Assembly: GCA_017460245.1 (NCBI GenBank)
Contig: JAFUBK010000009.1
Coordinates: 1 to 13,770, forward strand
Source of the DNA: Bacilli bacterium
Lineage (GTDB): Bacteria > Bacillota_I > Bacilli_A > RF39 > UBA660
Length of the DNA: 13,770 bases
Direction: 5' to 3'
Shown in pieces: positions 6,709-12,685 of the stretch (the first letter of the stretch is position 1; each line of letters opens with the position of its first letter). Both the position numbers and the translations under genes were made by a program. The notes below the pieces were generated by a model, which ran no database searches, was not told the DNA's origin, and saw only the letters and a program-made list of their open reading frames with translations.

Positions 6709-7207
6709 TGTTGTTTTATATTCTCCTGAAATTCCACAAAACACTGGAAATATAATGCGCACATGTGCTGCCACAGACACTAAACTTCACCTAATAAAAC
6801 CATTAGGTTTTAGTCTAGATGAAAAACAAATCAAAAGAAGTGGCGCTAATTATATAAACGAATGTGATTATACTATCTATGAAAATTGGGAAGAATTTCA
6901 GGAAAAAAACACTGGAGAATATTATTTTTTAACCAGATATGGTAAAAAAACCCATACCGAATTCGATTATTCAAGCAAAGAAAAAAATATCTATTTAATC
7001 TTTGGAAAAGAAAGCACAGGCATCCCAAAAGAAATATTAAAAAAACATTTAGATACGTGTTTAAGAATACCAATGACTAACAAAGTTCGTGCTTTAAATC
7101 TATCTAACTGTGCTGCCATTATGGTTTATGAAGTTTTAAGACAACAAAATTATAATAACTTACTAAAAGAAGAACCATTTAAAGGCGCTGACTATTTAGA
7201 AACATAA
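6701..7207 (+). CDS. trmL: tRNA (cytidine/uridine-34-2'-O)-methyltransferase TrmL
   Basis: A 168-residue SPOUT-family enzyme that transfers a methyl group from S-adenosylmethionine to the ribose of the wobble nucleotide 34 in tRNA-Leu species, in the cytoplasm. Diagnostic motifs: MINVVLYSPEIPQNTGNIMR at the N-terminus (Asn14 and Arg20 of the NTGNIxR motif), FGKESTGIP at 101-109, and the knot sequence RIPMTNKVRALNLSN (122-136) leading into AAIMVYEVLR. Length is typical for the family. The start is ATG 6701, with GGAG at 6688-6691 as ribosome-binding site; an upstream TTG at 6686 has none. It overlaps the upstream gene by 8 bases, implying translational coupling. No terminator follows, so some transcripts may run into the gene at 7265. 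Confidence 0.95.
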   Translation: MINVVLYSPEIPQNTGNIMRTCAATDTKLHLIKPLGFSLDEKQIKRSGANYINECDYTIYENWEEFQEKNTGEYYFLTRYGKKTHTEFDYSSKEKNIYLIFGKESTGIPKEILKKHLDTCLRIPMTNKVRALNLSNCAAIMVYEVLRQQNYNNLLKEEPFKGADYLET

Positions 7208-7211
7208 AACC

Positions 7212-7240
7212 TTGAAAAATAAAAAAAATAATGATATTAT
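7212..7240 (+). promoter_or_regulatory. Promoter of the proline-rich membrane protein gene
   Basis: TTGAAA (7212-7217), a 17-base spacer, and TATTAT (7235-7240) with an extended -10 TG at 7232-7233. A start near 7247 leaves a short leader carrying the very strong ribosome-binding site AAGGAGGGG. Confidence 0.65.
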
Positions 7241-7264
7241 TAAATATAATAAAGGAGGGGCAAT

Positions 7265-7768
7265 ATGGCTATTTTAACCAATTTGATATTTTTGCTATTA
7301 GTAGGTGCTATAGTCATAATTCTTGCATTAATTGGATATCTTGCTGAAGGGACAAAGTTATTCAAAACAACGAAAAAAACCAAACAAGAACCAGCCAAGC
7401 AACAACCTACACCAAAACCAACCCCTGCAATTGTTGGCGGCAGCAAAATTCCAGTAGGAGTTCCTGTTGTCACAGCAGATTGGCCGGTTGAAGTATTAAA
7501 TATTAAAGACACATTATGGTCTGATGATGCACCAAAACCAGATCCAAATCAAACCGTTGTTCATGAAGTTCCGAAAGATGATGACTGGACCACTATGCCA
7601 GAAACCCCATCTCAGCAAGGAGAAGTAAACACCGAAGAAAACTTAAAAGAAATTTACGAAAACACAGATGGCACTATGTTTCCAGATATAACTGTAGAAG
7701 ATTTCGAAACTCCAACAGAACCAGAAAACAACAAGGATAGTGAATCGTCAGAAACAATTTGGAGTTAA
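7265..7768 (+). CDS. Proline-rich, acidic single-pass membrane protein of unknown function
   Basis: A 167-residue protein I do not recognise. One membrane helix at about residues 4-25 is followed by a basic patch (KLFKTTKKTKQE), which predicts that the rest stays in the cytoplasm by the positive-inside rule. A Pro/Thr/Gln linker (about 42-54) leads to a short hydrophobic segment with IPVGVPVVTADWP. The remainder is acidic and disordered-looking, with four tryptophans spaced along it (ADWP, LWSDD, DDWTT, and IWS at the end). Repeated acidic short motifs of the form DDAPKPDPNQT and FETPTEPEN suggest a binding tail and not an enzyme. Shine-Dalgarno is AAGGAGGGG just before ATG 7265. It has its own promoter and terminator and lies directly upstream of cdaA, but no functional link is shown. 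Confidence 0.8.
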   Translation: MAILTNLIFLLLVGAIVIILALIGYLAEGTKLFKTTKKTKQEPAKQQPTPKPTPAIVGGSKIPVGVPVVTADWPVEVLNIKDTLWSDDAPKPDPNQTVVHEVPKDDDWTTMPETPSQQGEVNTEENLKEIYENTDGTMFPDITVEDFETPTEPENNKDSESSETIWS

Positions 7769-7786
7769 GCACGAAAAGTGCTTTTT
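7767..7786 (+). terminator. Intrinsic terminator
   Basis: AAGCAC (7767-7772), loop GAAAA, GTGCTT (7778-7783), then T to 7786. The left arm uses the last two bases of the stop codon. Confidence 0.7.
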
Positions 7787-7805
7787 ATCTGCGAACCTAA
7801 GCAAT

Positions 7806-7834
7806 TTTTAAAGTGAGCTTAAATATGTTATAAT
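7806..7834 (+). promoter_or_regulatory. Promoter of cdaA-cdaR
   Basis: A perfect TATAAT at 7829-7834 with an extended -10 TG at 7826-7827, and a weak -35 TTTTAA at 7806-7811 (17-base spacer). A transcript would begin near 7841. Confidence 0.65.
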
Positions 7835-7858
7835 TGTAATATAAAAACGGAGGTAAAC

Positions 7859-8671
7859 ATGACAGTAAATTCAGTTGTTGAAATATTAAAAAACATTCTC
7901 GACGTTTTATTAGTTTGGGGATTGCTATATTTCATTTTAAAAAATCTAAGAAAAAATATAAAAATGGTTTTATTATTTAAAATCATAATTTTAATCGTTA
8001 TTGTTAAAATTATATCCCACTACTTAGATTTGACCACAATAAATTTTTTAATCGATTATGTAATAGAGTGGGCGCCACTAGCATTAATAATTATTTTTCA
8101 ACCTGAAATTAGAAAAGCTCTAGAAGACATTGGAAGAAATAAATTACTAGGTAGTCATAAAACTTTATCATCTAGTGAAAAAGAACGAACCGTCCATGAA
8201 ATAATTTCAGCTATTGAAAACTTAAAAAAATTAAAAATGGGAGCTTTAATTACCATTGAAAGAGATAGCAGCCTTGCCAATTATATCAATAAAGCTCAAA
8301 AAATTTATGCTAAAGTAACAAGCGGCTTACTAACTTCAATTTTTTATTCTGGCAGCCCTCTTCATGATGGTGCAGTTATCATTGAAGGGGATCAAATAGC
8401 ATGTTCAAACGCTGTTTTTCCAACAAGCGATAGCTTAAATATCAGCAAAAGATTAGGAACTAGACATCGTGCAGCACTAGAAATATCTGATCAAACAGAT
8501 GCCCTTGCAATAGTTTTGTCAGAAGAAACCGGCCGCATCTCACTAGCCGCCAGCGGACAATTATTATACAATTTATCAATCGATGAATTAAGACTGCACC
8601 TTTTAGAAGGTTTGTCATCAAAAAAACAATCACTAATTAGTGAAGAGGTGAATACTGATGAAAAAAACTAA
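7859..8671 (+). CDS. cdaA: Diadenylate cyclase CdaA (c-di-AMP synthase)
   Basis: Makes the second messenger cyclic di-AMP from two ATP at the cytoplasmic membrane; in Gram-positive bacteria c-di-AMP controls potassium and osmolyte uptake and wall homeostasis. The 270-residue protein has three N-terminal membrane helices (about 12-28, 36-54, 62-80), the family junction IIFQPEIRKALEDIGR (78-93), and the DAC catalytic domain with DGA at 170-172 (SPLHDGAVII) and RHR at 202-204 (GTRHRAALEIS). All expected active-site residues are present and the length is standard. The ribosome-binding site GGAGG precedes ATG 7859. The downstream cdaR gene overlaps it by 14 bases, the classical cdaA-cdaR arrangement, so CdaR should regulate this enzyme directly. 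Confidence 0.97.
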   Translation: MTVNSVVEILKNILDVLLVWGLLYFILKNLRKNIKMVLLFKIIILIVIVKIISHYLDLTTINFLIDYVIEWAPLALIIIFQPEIRKALEDIGRNKLLGSHKTLSSSEKERTVHEIISAIENLKKLKMGALITIERDSSLANYINKAQKIYAKVTSGLLTSIFYSGSPLHDGAVIIEGDQIACSNAVFPTSDSLNISKRLGTRHRAALEISDQTDALAIVLSEETGRISLAASGQLLYNLSIDELRLHLLEGLSSKKQSLISEEVNTDEKN

Positions 8672-10022
8672 GAAAAAAAATATTTTTCAAAAATTGTTCG
8701 GGTTGCTCGATAGAAAAATAGTTGTTCCAATAACTAAAGTAGTAATAAAACTTTCTAAAGGTTTTAAAAAATCAGAAAAAGGAATCGAAAATTGGCTGTC
8801 AAAATCAAACACAATTTTATTTGTCTCACTGTTCATTGCTGTTGTTATATTTATATCTTTAAATCAAAGAATAATTACTTTTACCAGTCAAACTGCTGAA
8901 GTAATCAAAGATCAAAAAATAGAAGCAACTTATAATAAAGAAGCATATGTAGTCGAAGGTCTTCCAGATACTGTTGACATAACCTTAATGGGAAATCGTT
9001 CAGATATTTTTATTGCTACTCAATCAACGTCGTCAAAAGTAACAGTCGATCTTACCGGTTTAAAACCGGGTTCTCACAAAGTAAATATAGAATATAGCCA
9101 GCCTTTAGAATCAATAAATTATAGCGTCAATCCCTCAGTTGCTACAGTAAACATTTATCCAAAAGTGTCAGTCAGTAAAACTGTAACAACCGATATTTTA
9201 AATCAAGATAATTTAGATCGTAGACTAATTGTTGAAAGTATTAGTCCAGAACTAAACGAAGTGGTAGTTAAAGGAACTGATGACGAAAATGCAACGAACA
9301 GTCTAAAAAAAGTTGCTACAGTAAAAGCTCTCATCGATGTTGATGAATTATCAAGACAAGAAGAAGGTACTTTTACTTTGAAAGATGTGGCTTTAAAAGC
9401 TTACGATAAAAAAGGAAATATATTAGATGTTGAAATCGTTCCATCAAAAATAAACGTTGATGTTGAAATTTCTTCACCAAGTAAAACTCTGCCAATAAAA
9501 GTAATTCCAAAAGGCGAAATCGGCTTTGGAAAAGCCATTAGTTCAATCAATATGAGCGATTCAAATGTTGTCGTATATGCACCAAAGAACATTCTTGACA
9601 CAATTGAAAACATTCCACTTGAAGTAAATGTAACAGGCTTAAAAGAAGATCACGAATATAAACTAGATTTAGAAAAACCGAGTGGAGTTAAATCAATGTC
9701 ATTAAACACTGTTACCTTAAAATTTGAATTAGGAGCATCAACCGACAAAGAAATTAACGGTATTAATATTGATGTTCGAAATTTAAGTGACAATTACACA
9801 GTTCAAGGATTAAGTGAAAGTGATATCAAGGTAGATGTTACTGCTGTCGGAGTATCTTCAGTTATCAAAAATTTATCGGCCGATGATATTACCGCATATA
9901 TTGATTTAAAAAATTATGAAGCCGGTGAATATGAAGTTCCTGTTGGTGTTGAAGGAACCGATTCAAGAGTTCAGTTTGTTTCGAAAACAAAAAAAGTAAA
10001 AATAAAAATTGTCGAAAAATAA
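8658..10022 (+). CDS. cdaR: CdaA regulator CdaR (YbbR-domain protein)
   Basis: A 454-residue membrane-anchored protein with YbbR repeats facing outward that interacts with CdaA and modulates c-di-AMP synthesis. The cytoplasmic N-terminus is unusually long for the family (about 50 residues, highly basic, starting MKKTKKKNIFQ), then one membrane helix at about 51-69. Four YbbR-like beta-rich units follow, roughly at 77-170, 171-275, 276-360 and 361-454. Recurrent features include TVDITLMGNRSDI, VNVTGLK and VTAVGVSSVIKNLS. The start ATG 8658 has AGAGGTG at 8644-8650 and lies inside the end of cdaA. In Bacillus, Listeria and Staphylococcus glmM follows in the same operon, but here a terminator and a new promoter follow instead. 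Confidence 0.93.
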   Translation: MKKTKKKNIFQKLFGLLDRKIVVPITKVVIKLSKGFKKSEKGIENWLSKSNTILFVSLFIAVVIFISLNQRIITFTSQTAEVIKDQKIEATYNKEAYVVEGLPDTVDITLMGNRSDIFIATQSTSSKVTVDLTGLKPGSHKVNIEYSQPLESINYSVNPSVATVNIYPKVSVSKTVTTDILNQDNLDRRLIVESISPELNEVVVKGTDDENATNSLKKVATVKALIDVDELSRQEEGTFTLKDVALKAYDKKGNILDVEIVPSKINVDVEISSPSKTLPIKVIPKGEIGFGKAISSINMSDSNVVVYAPKNILDTIENIPLEVNVTGLKEDHEYKLDLEKPSGVKSMSLNTVTLKFELGASTDKEINGINIDVRNLSDNYTVQGLSESDIKVDVTAVGVSSVIKNLSADDITAYIDLKNYEAGEYEVPVGVEGTDSRVQFVSKTKKVKIKIVEK

Positions 10023-10043
10023 AACCGTTTTAAAACGGTTTTT
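10021..10043 (+). terminator. Intrinsic terminator after cdaR
   Basis: A perfect 22-base palindrome from AAAACCG to CGGTTTT (10021-10042) followed by T. It starts within the cdaR stop codon and ends two bases before the next gene's -35. Confidence 0.8.
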
Positions 10044-10044
10044 C

Positions 10045-10073
10045 TTGACATTAAGAGTTAAAAAAGATATGAT
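10045..10073 (+). promoter_or_regulatory. Strong consensus promoter of the DUF308 gene
   Basis: Perfect -35 TTGACA (10045-10050), 17-base spacer, and TATGAT (10068-10073). It is the best -35 in the window and directly abuts the cdaR terminator. Confidence 0.8.
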
Positions 10074-10099
10074 ATATTATAGAAGATAGGAGGGGCAAC

Positions 10100-10645
10100 A
10101 TGGAATTTATTAAAGAACTAAAAACAACTTTGTTAATTATGGCTGGATTTTATATTATTATAGGTTTGATAATGCTTATCACTCCAACATTTATCAACAA
10201 CGCCATATGTTATTTAATTGGGGCTCTATGTTTAATTATGGGAGGACTTTCAATATATACATATATCGGATCAGAAGTCTATGGACCATTATCAATCGCT
10301 ATACTGATAATTGCTATAGCCTTTATAGTTGCTGGAATATTCATTATTACAAGTCCTGAAATGTTCCAAACAATTGTGCCAATAATTATGGGTGTACTAC
10401 TAATTTTAAGTTCGTTTGCAAAAATGCAATCAGCATCCACAATAAAAAAATATAATTATAATAAATGGTGGGCAGTGTTAGTGGGAGCCTTAATAGTATT
10501 TGTTTTTGGCATAATACTATTATTAAACCCATTTGAATCATTAATGTTATTCACTAGAATTTTAGGATTATTTCTAATAGTCGATGGCATTTCAAGTTTA
10601 ATAACCTCATTTGGTTATATAAAAATCGAAAAATCTATCAAATAA
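10100..10645 (+). CDS. DUF308 (HdeD-like) membrane protein
   Basis: A 181-residue protein with about six membrane helices arranged as three helix pairs, the DUF308/HdeD pattern. Each pair has a similar motif: LIMAGFYIIIGLIMLITPTF, AIAFIVAGIFIITSPEMF, and GALIVFVFGIILLLNPFE, followed by a last helix in the segment ILGLFLIVDGISSLITSF. In Escherichia coli HdeD is linked to acid resistance; in Gram-positives the role is not known. The very strong ribosome-binding site AGGAGGGG and the near-consensus promoter suggest high expression. It is monocistronic and convergent with the DUF378 gene, sharing the hairpin between them. Confidence 0.88.
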   Translation: MEFIKELKTTLLIMAGFYIIIGLIMLITPTFINNAICYLIGALCLIMGGLSIYTYIGSEVYGPLSIAILIIAIAFIVAGIFIITSPEMFQTIVPIIMGVLLILSSFAKMQSASTIKKYNYNKWWAVLVGALIVFVFGIILLLNPFESLMLFTRILGLFLIVDGISSLITSFGYIKIEKSIK

Positions 10646-10658
10646 GATAGATTTTTTT
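10631..10658. terminator. Bidirectional terminator between convergent genes
   Basis: AAATCTATC (10631-10639) pairs with GATAGATTT (10646-10654); the DUF308 stop codon lies in the loop. A T-run follows on the plus strand to 10658. On the minus strand the right arm is followed by several T as well, so it can serve both genes. Confidence 0.75.
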
Positions 10659-10854
10659 AATTGCTTTCAATATGATTAAATAAAATACCAATATTAATTA
10701 AACCAGTTATACCCACAAGAGTATAAATGATACGCGCAAAAGCGCCAGAACCAAATATAGTTTCAACCAAATTGAAGTCAAACAAACCAATTAAACCCCA
10801 ATTTACCGCACCAATTATAGTAACAACTAAACAAATTTTTTGTAACGTTTCCAT
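10657..10854 (-). CDS. DUF378 small membrane protein
   Basis: A 65-residue protein with two membrane helices (about 5-26 and 39-60). The family signature is clear: IIGAVNWGLIGLFDFNLVETIFG followed by a short loop and ARIIYTLVGITGLINIG. This is the DUF378 family (Bacillus YuzA-like), whose function is unknown. Length is standard for the family. The start ATG at 10852-10854 is preceded on the minus strand by a near-perfect AAGGAGGAG. It is divergent from the LolA-like lipoprotein gene across a 107-base gap and convergent with DUF308. Confidence 0.92.
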   Translation of the reverse strand: METLQKICLVVTIIGAVNWGLIGLFDFNLVETIFGSGAFARIIYTLVGITGLINIGILFNHIESN

Positions 10855-10891
10855 ATTTTGTCTCCTCCTTTATATTTCTATTATGTGACAT

Positions 10892-10920
10892 AAAATAAAA
10901 AATATTCTTCATAATTTCAA
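10892..10920 (-). promoter_or_regulatory. Candidate promoter of the DUF378 gene
   Basis: On the minus strand TTGAAA (10915-10920), a 17-base spacer, and TATTTT (10892-10897). The -35 is good and the -10 moderate. A transcript would begin near 10885. Confidence 0.4.
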
Positions 10921-10937
10921 AAACACCTCCATATACT
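10908..10937 (+). promoter_or_regulatory. Candidate promoter of the LolA-like lipoprotein gene
   Basis: -10 TATACT at 10932-10937 with a partial -35 TTCATA at 10908-10913 (18-base spacer). It overlaps the divergent minus-strand promoter. A start near 10944 would put the AGAGGTG site at the 5' end of the message. Confidence 0.45.
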
Positions 10938-10961
10938 TAATTGAAATCAAGAGGTGAAAAA

Positions 10962-11954
10962 ATGAAAAAAATACTATTAGTTTTATTTACGTGTTTATTT
11001 TTATCGGGATGTGGGAATTATAGTAGTAAAGATGCAATGAAAGATCTAGAGAAAAAAATAAACAATTTAAATAGCTATAAAATTGAAGGACAGCTAGAAA
11101 TAAAAAGCAATGACGACATCTATAAATATGATGTTGAAGCATCTTATCAAAAAGATGATAAATTTAGAGTTTCTTTAAAAAATCAAACCAATAATCACGA
11201 ACAGATAATCTTAAAGAATAAAGATGGTGTCTATGTGCTTACTCCAAGTTTGAACAAAAGTTTTAAATTTCAAAGTGATTGGCCATATAATAATTCTCAA
11301 ACATATTTACTTCAAACCCTTCTTTCAGACATTCAAAACGATAGTAACCGAAAATATAAAGAAACAAAAAATAGCTATATCTTCACCACTACTGTAAATT
11401 ACCCCAACAATACAGATTTAGTAAAACAAAAAATTTATTTTGATAAAAGTTTAACACCTAAAAAAGTTTACGTAATGAACAAAGATGGTGATGTCTTAAT
11501 TAAAATGACCTTCAAAAAAGTAAATTTAAAAAGTAAATTTAAAGAAGATCACTTTGAAATTGAAAAAAATATGCAATCAGCAAAAGTAGAAGAAGAAAGC
11601 AAACCAGTCAGTAAGATAGATTCTGATACCTATCCTATGTATTTACCAGAAAATACTAAATTAGCAAATAAAGAAACAATAAATTTAGATGAAGGTCAAA
11701 GAGTAATAATGACTTTTGAAGGCGATAGTCCATTTATGTTTATTCAAGAAACTGCCAGCAAATCAGAAGATTTCAACATAATTTCTGTCTATGGAGAACC
11801 AACTCAGCTTGCCACCAGCGTCGCTGCCATCTCCGACAATATGGTTAGTTGGGTTTTTGAGGGAGTAGCTTATTACATAGTTGCCGACAACATGAGTGAA
11901 ACCGAATTAATGGATGTTGCTTCATCAGTTACAACAATGCCTGTAAGTAAATAA
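10962..11954 (+). CDS. LolA-like lipoprotein with extra C-terminal domain (YdcC/GerS-like)
   Basis: A 330-residue lipoprotein with lipobox LSGC at 14-17. Residues about 25-210 resemble the LolA-fold of Gram-positive outer-lipoprotein-carrier-like proteins: a helix with INNLNSYKIEG, strands such as DDIYKYDVEASY, a DKSLTPKKVYVMNKDGDVLIKMTF hairpin, and a closing KVNLKSKFKEDHFEI. From about 224 (YPMYLPENTKL) a second domain of 107 residues follows, with GQRVIMTFEGDSPFMFIQE and SDNMVSWVFEGVAYYIV, like the C-terminal domain of Bacillus YdcC-type and DUF4367 proteins. It probably binds a lipid or hydrophobic partner on the outer membrane face; this is inference from fold. Start choice: ATG 10962 lies five bases after AGAGGTG (10950-10956); a TTG at 10941 has no site. 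Confidence 0.85.
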   Translation: MKKILLVLFTCLFLSGCGNYSSKDAMKDLEKKINNLNSYKIEGQLEIKSNDDIYKYDVEASYQKDDKFRVSLKNQTNNHEQIILKNKDGVYVLTPSLNKSFKFQSDWPYNNSQTYLLQTLLSDIQNDSNRKYKETKNSYIFTTTVNYPNNTDLVKQKIYFDKSLTPKKVYVMNKDGDVLIKMTFKKVNLKSKFKEDHFEIEKNMQSAKVEEESKPVSKIDSDTYPMYLPENTKLANKETINLDEGQRVIMTFEGDSPFMFIQETASKSEDFNIISVYGEPTQLATSVAAISDNMVSWVFEGVAYYIVADNMSETELMDVASSVTTMPVSK

Positions 11955-11957
11955 AAC

Positions 11958-11985
11958 TTGAAATTTTCCACAAATATGCTATAAT
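11958..11985 (+). promoter_or_regulatory. Promoter of the 12004 gene
   Basis: TTGAAA (11958-11963), a 16-base spacer, and a perfect TATAAT (11980-11985) with an extended -10 TG at 11977-11978. It begins four bases after the previous stop codon, and no terminator separates the genes. Confidence 0.7.
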
Positions 11986-12003
11986 GGTACGCAGGTGATA
12001 CAA

Positions 12004-12588
12004 ATGGAAAATAAAAACAAAAAATCACAAAAGAATAAAAAAGGTAAAAACCAAAACAAAAAAAATATAGTAAAGACATCAAAAAATAAAAAAGAAGTAA
12101 CAATAAACAAAGAAAATGAAATGTCAAAATTGTTAAAAATAGTTTTAATAGTAACAATAATTATGTATATTTTTTATTGAATAACTATCCTTGCTACGAA
12201 TAGTGCCGATGAAGTACACAAAGAATACAAAATAAAAGAAACAGCAGAGAATGCTCAAATTCAATATAATAATATTATGATTGGAACAATGCTTAATTAT
12301 TCAGGCACATATTACGTTTTAATTAAAAACAAAGATGATAATCGCATTGAAGAATATGAAACTCTTATAGATTCAATTACAAGTAATGAATCTATAGCCA
12401 TATACACAGCAGATTTAAGTGATGGCTTTAACAAAAGTTATCTTGCAAAAGAAGCTAACTACAATCCAGAAAGTATTGATGAGTTTGCGGTAACAGGAAC
12501 GACTTTAGTCAAAATCATCGACGGTAAAATTGATTCAGTATATGATAATTACGATGCAATAAAAGAAAAATTAAATGAATTAATGTAA
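12004..12588 (+). pseudogene. Membrane-anchored thioredoxin-like protein, interrupted by in-frame TGA
   Basis: One continuous 194-codon frame from ATG 12004 to TAA 12588, broken only by TGA at codon 59 (12178-12180). Residues 1-42 are strongly basic (Lys/Asn-rich) and cytoplasmic, 43-65 form a membrane helix (LLKIVLIVTIIMYIFY, then TGA, then ITILATNSAD), and about 100-194 form an outward domain. That domain looks like a cysteine-free thioredoxin fold: SGTYYVLIKNKDDN at the CxxC position, an IAIYTADLS strand, and VTGTTLVKIIDGKID where cis-Pro is replaced by Thr. Promoter, ribosome-binding site AGGTGAT (11993-11999) and terminator are all intact. TGA could be a mutated Trp, Leu, Ser or Arg codon, or be read as Trp. 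ATG 12277 has no ribosome-binding site, so re-initiation there is unlikely. Confidence 0.78.
12178..12180 (+). other. In-frame TGA inside a predicted membrane helix
   Basis: TGA codon 59 of the 12004 frame. Hydrophobic sequence continues in the same frame on both sides, and a hydrophobic residue such as Trp or Leu would fit. No other gene in the window contains an in-frame TGA. Confidence 0.85.
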
Positions 12589-12593
12589 ACCAT

Positions 12594-12618
12594 AAAAGAT
12601 ACTTTTGTATCTTTTTAA
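12594..12618 (+). terminator. Intrinsic terminator
   Basis: AAAAGATAC (12594-12602), loop TTTT, GTATCTTTT (12607-12615), then T-rich sequence. It closes the unit holding the TGA-interrupted gene. Confidence 0.8.
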
Positions 12619-12645
12619 TTTTTCTTATCAATATTTTAGCTATAT

Positions 12646-12655
12646 GTGATATACT
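12646..12655 (+). promoter_or_regulatory. Extended -10 promoter of the S41 protease gene
   Basis: -10 TATACT at 12650-12655 with an extended TG at 12647-12648. No clear -35 is present; the closest are ATCAAT or TATCAA 17-18 bases upstream. Confidence 0.5.
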
Positions 12656-12685
12656 AAACATGTACAAAGTAAGGAAGTGGTATTC

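Noticed and set aside
7240..7512. 90-codon minus-strand open frame opposite the proline-rich membrane gene.
   Set aside because: Lies opposite a gene with a promoter and strong ribosome-binding site; its own start has neither.
10780..10912. Small minus-strand frame starting MKNIFYFMSHNRN, preceded by GGAGGTG and overlapping the start of the DUF378 gene out of frame.
   Set aside because: The gap from site to ATG is long (11 bases), the peptide is unremarkable and it ends in TGA, a stop otherwise unused here. It could be a leader peptide but is not supported.
11873..12157. 94-codon minus-strand open frame rich in Phe and Leu.
   Set aside because: The composition is the mirror of the Lys-rich start of the 12004 gene; no ribosome-binding site.
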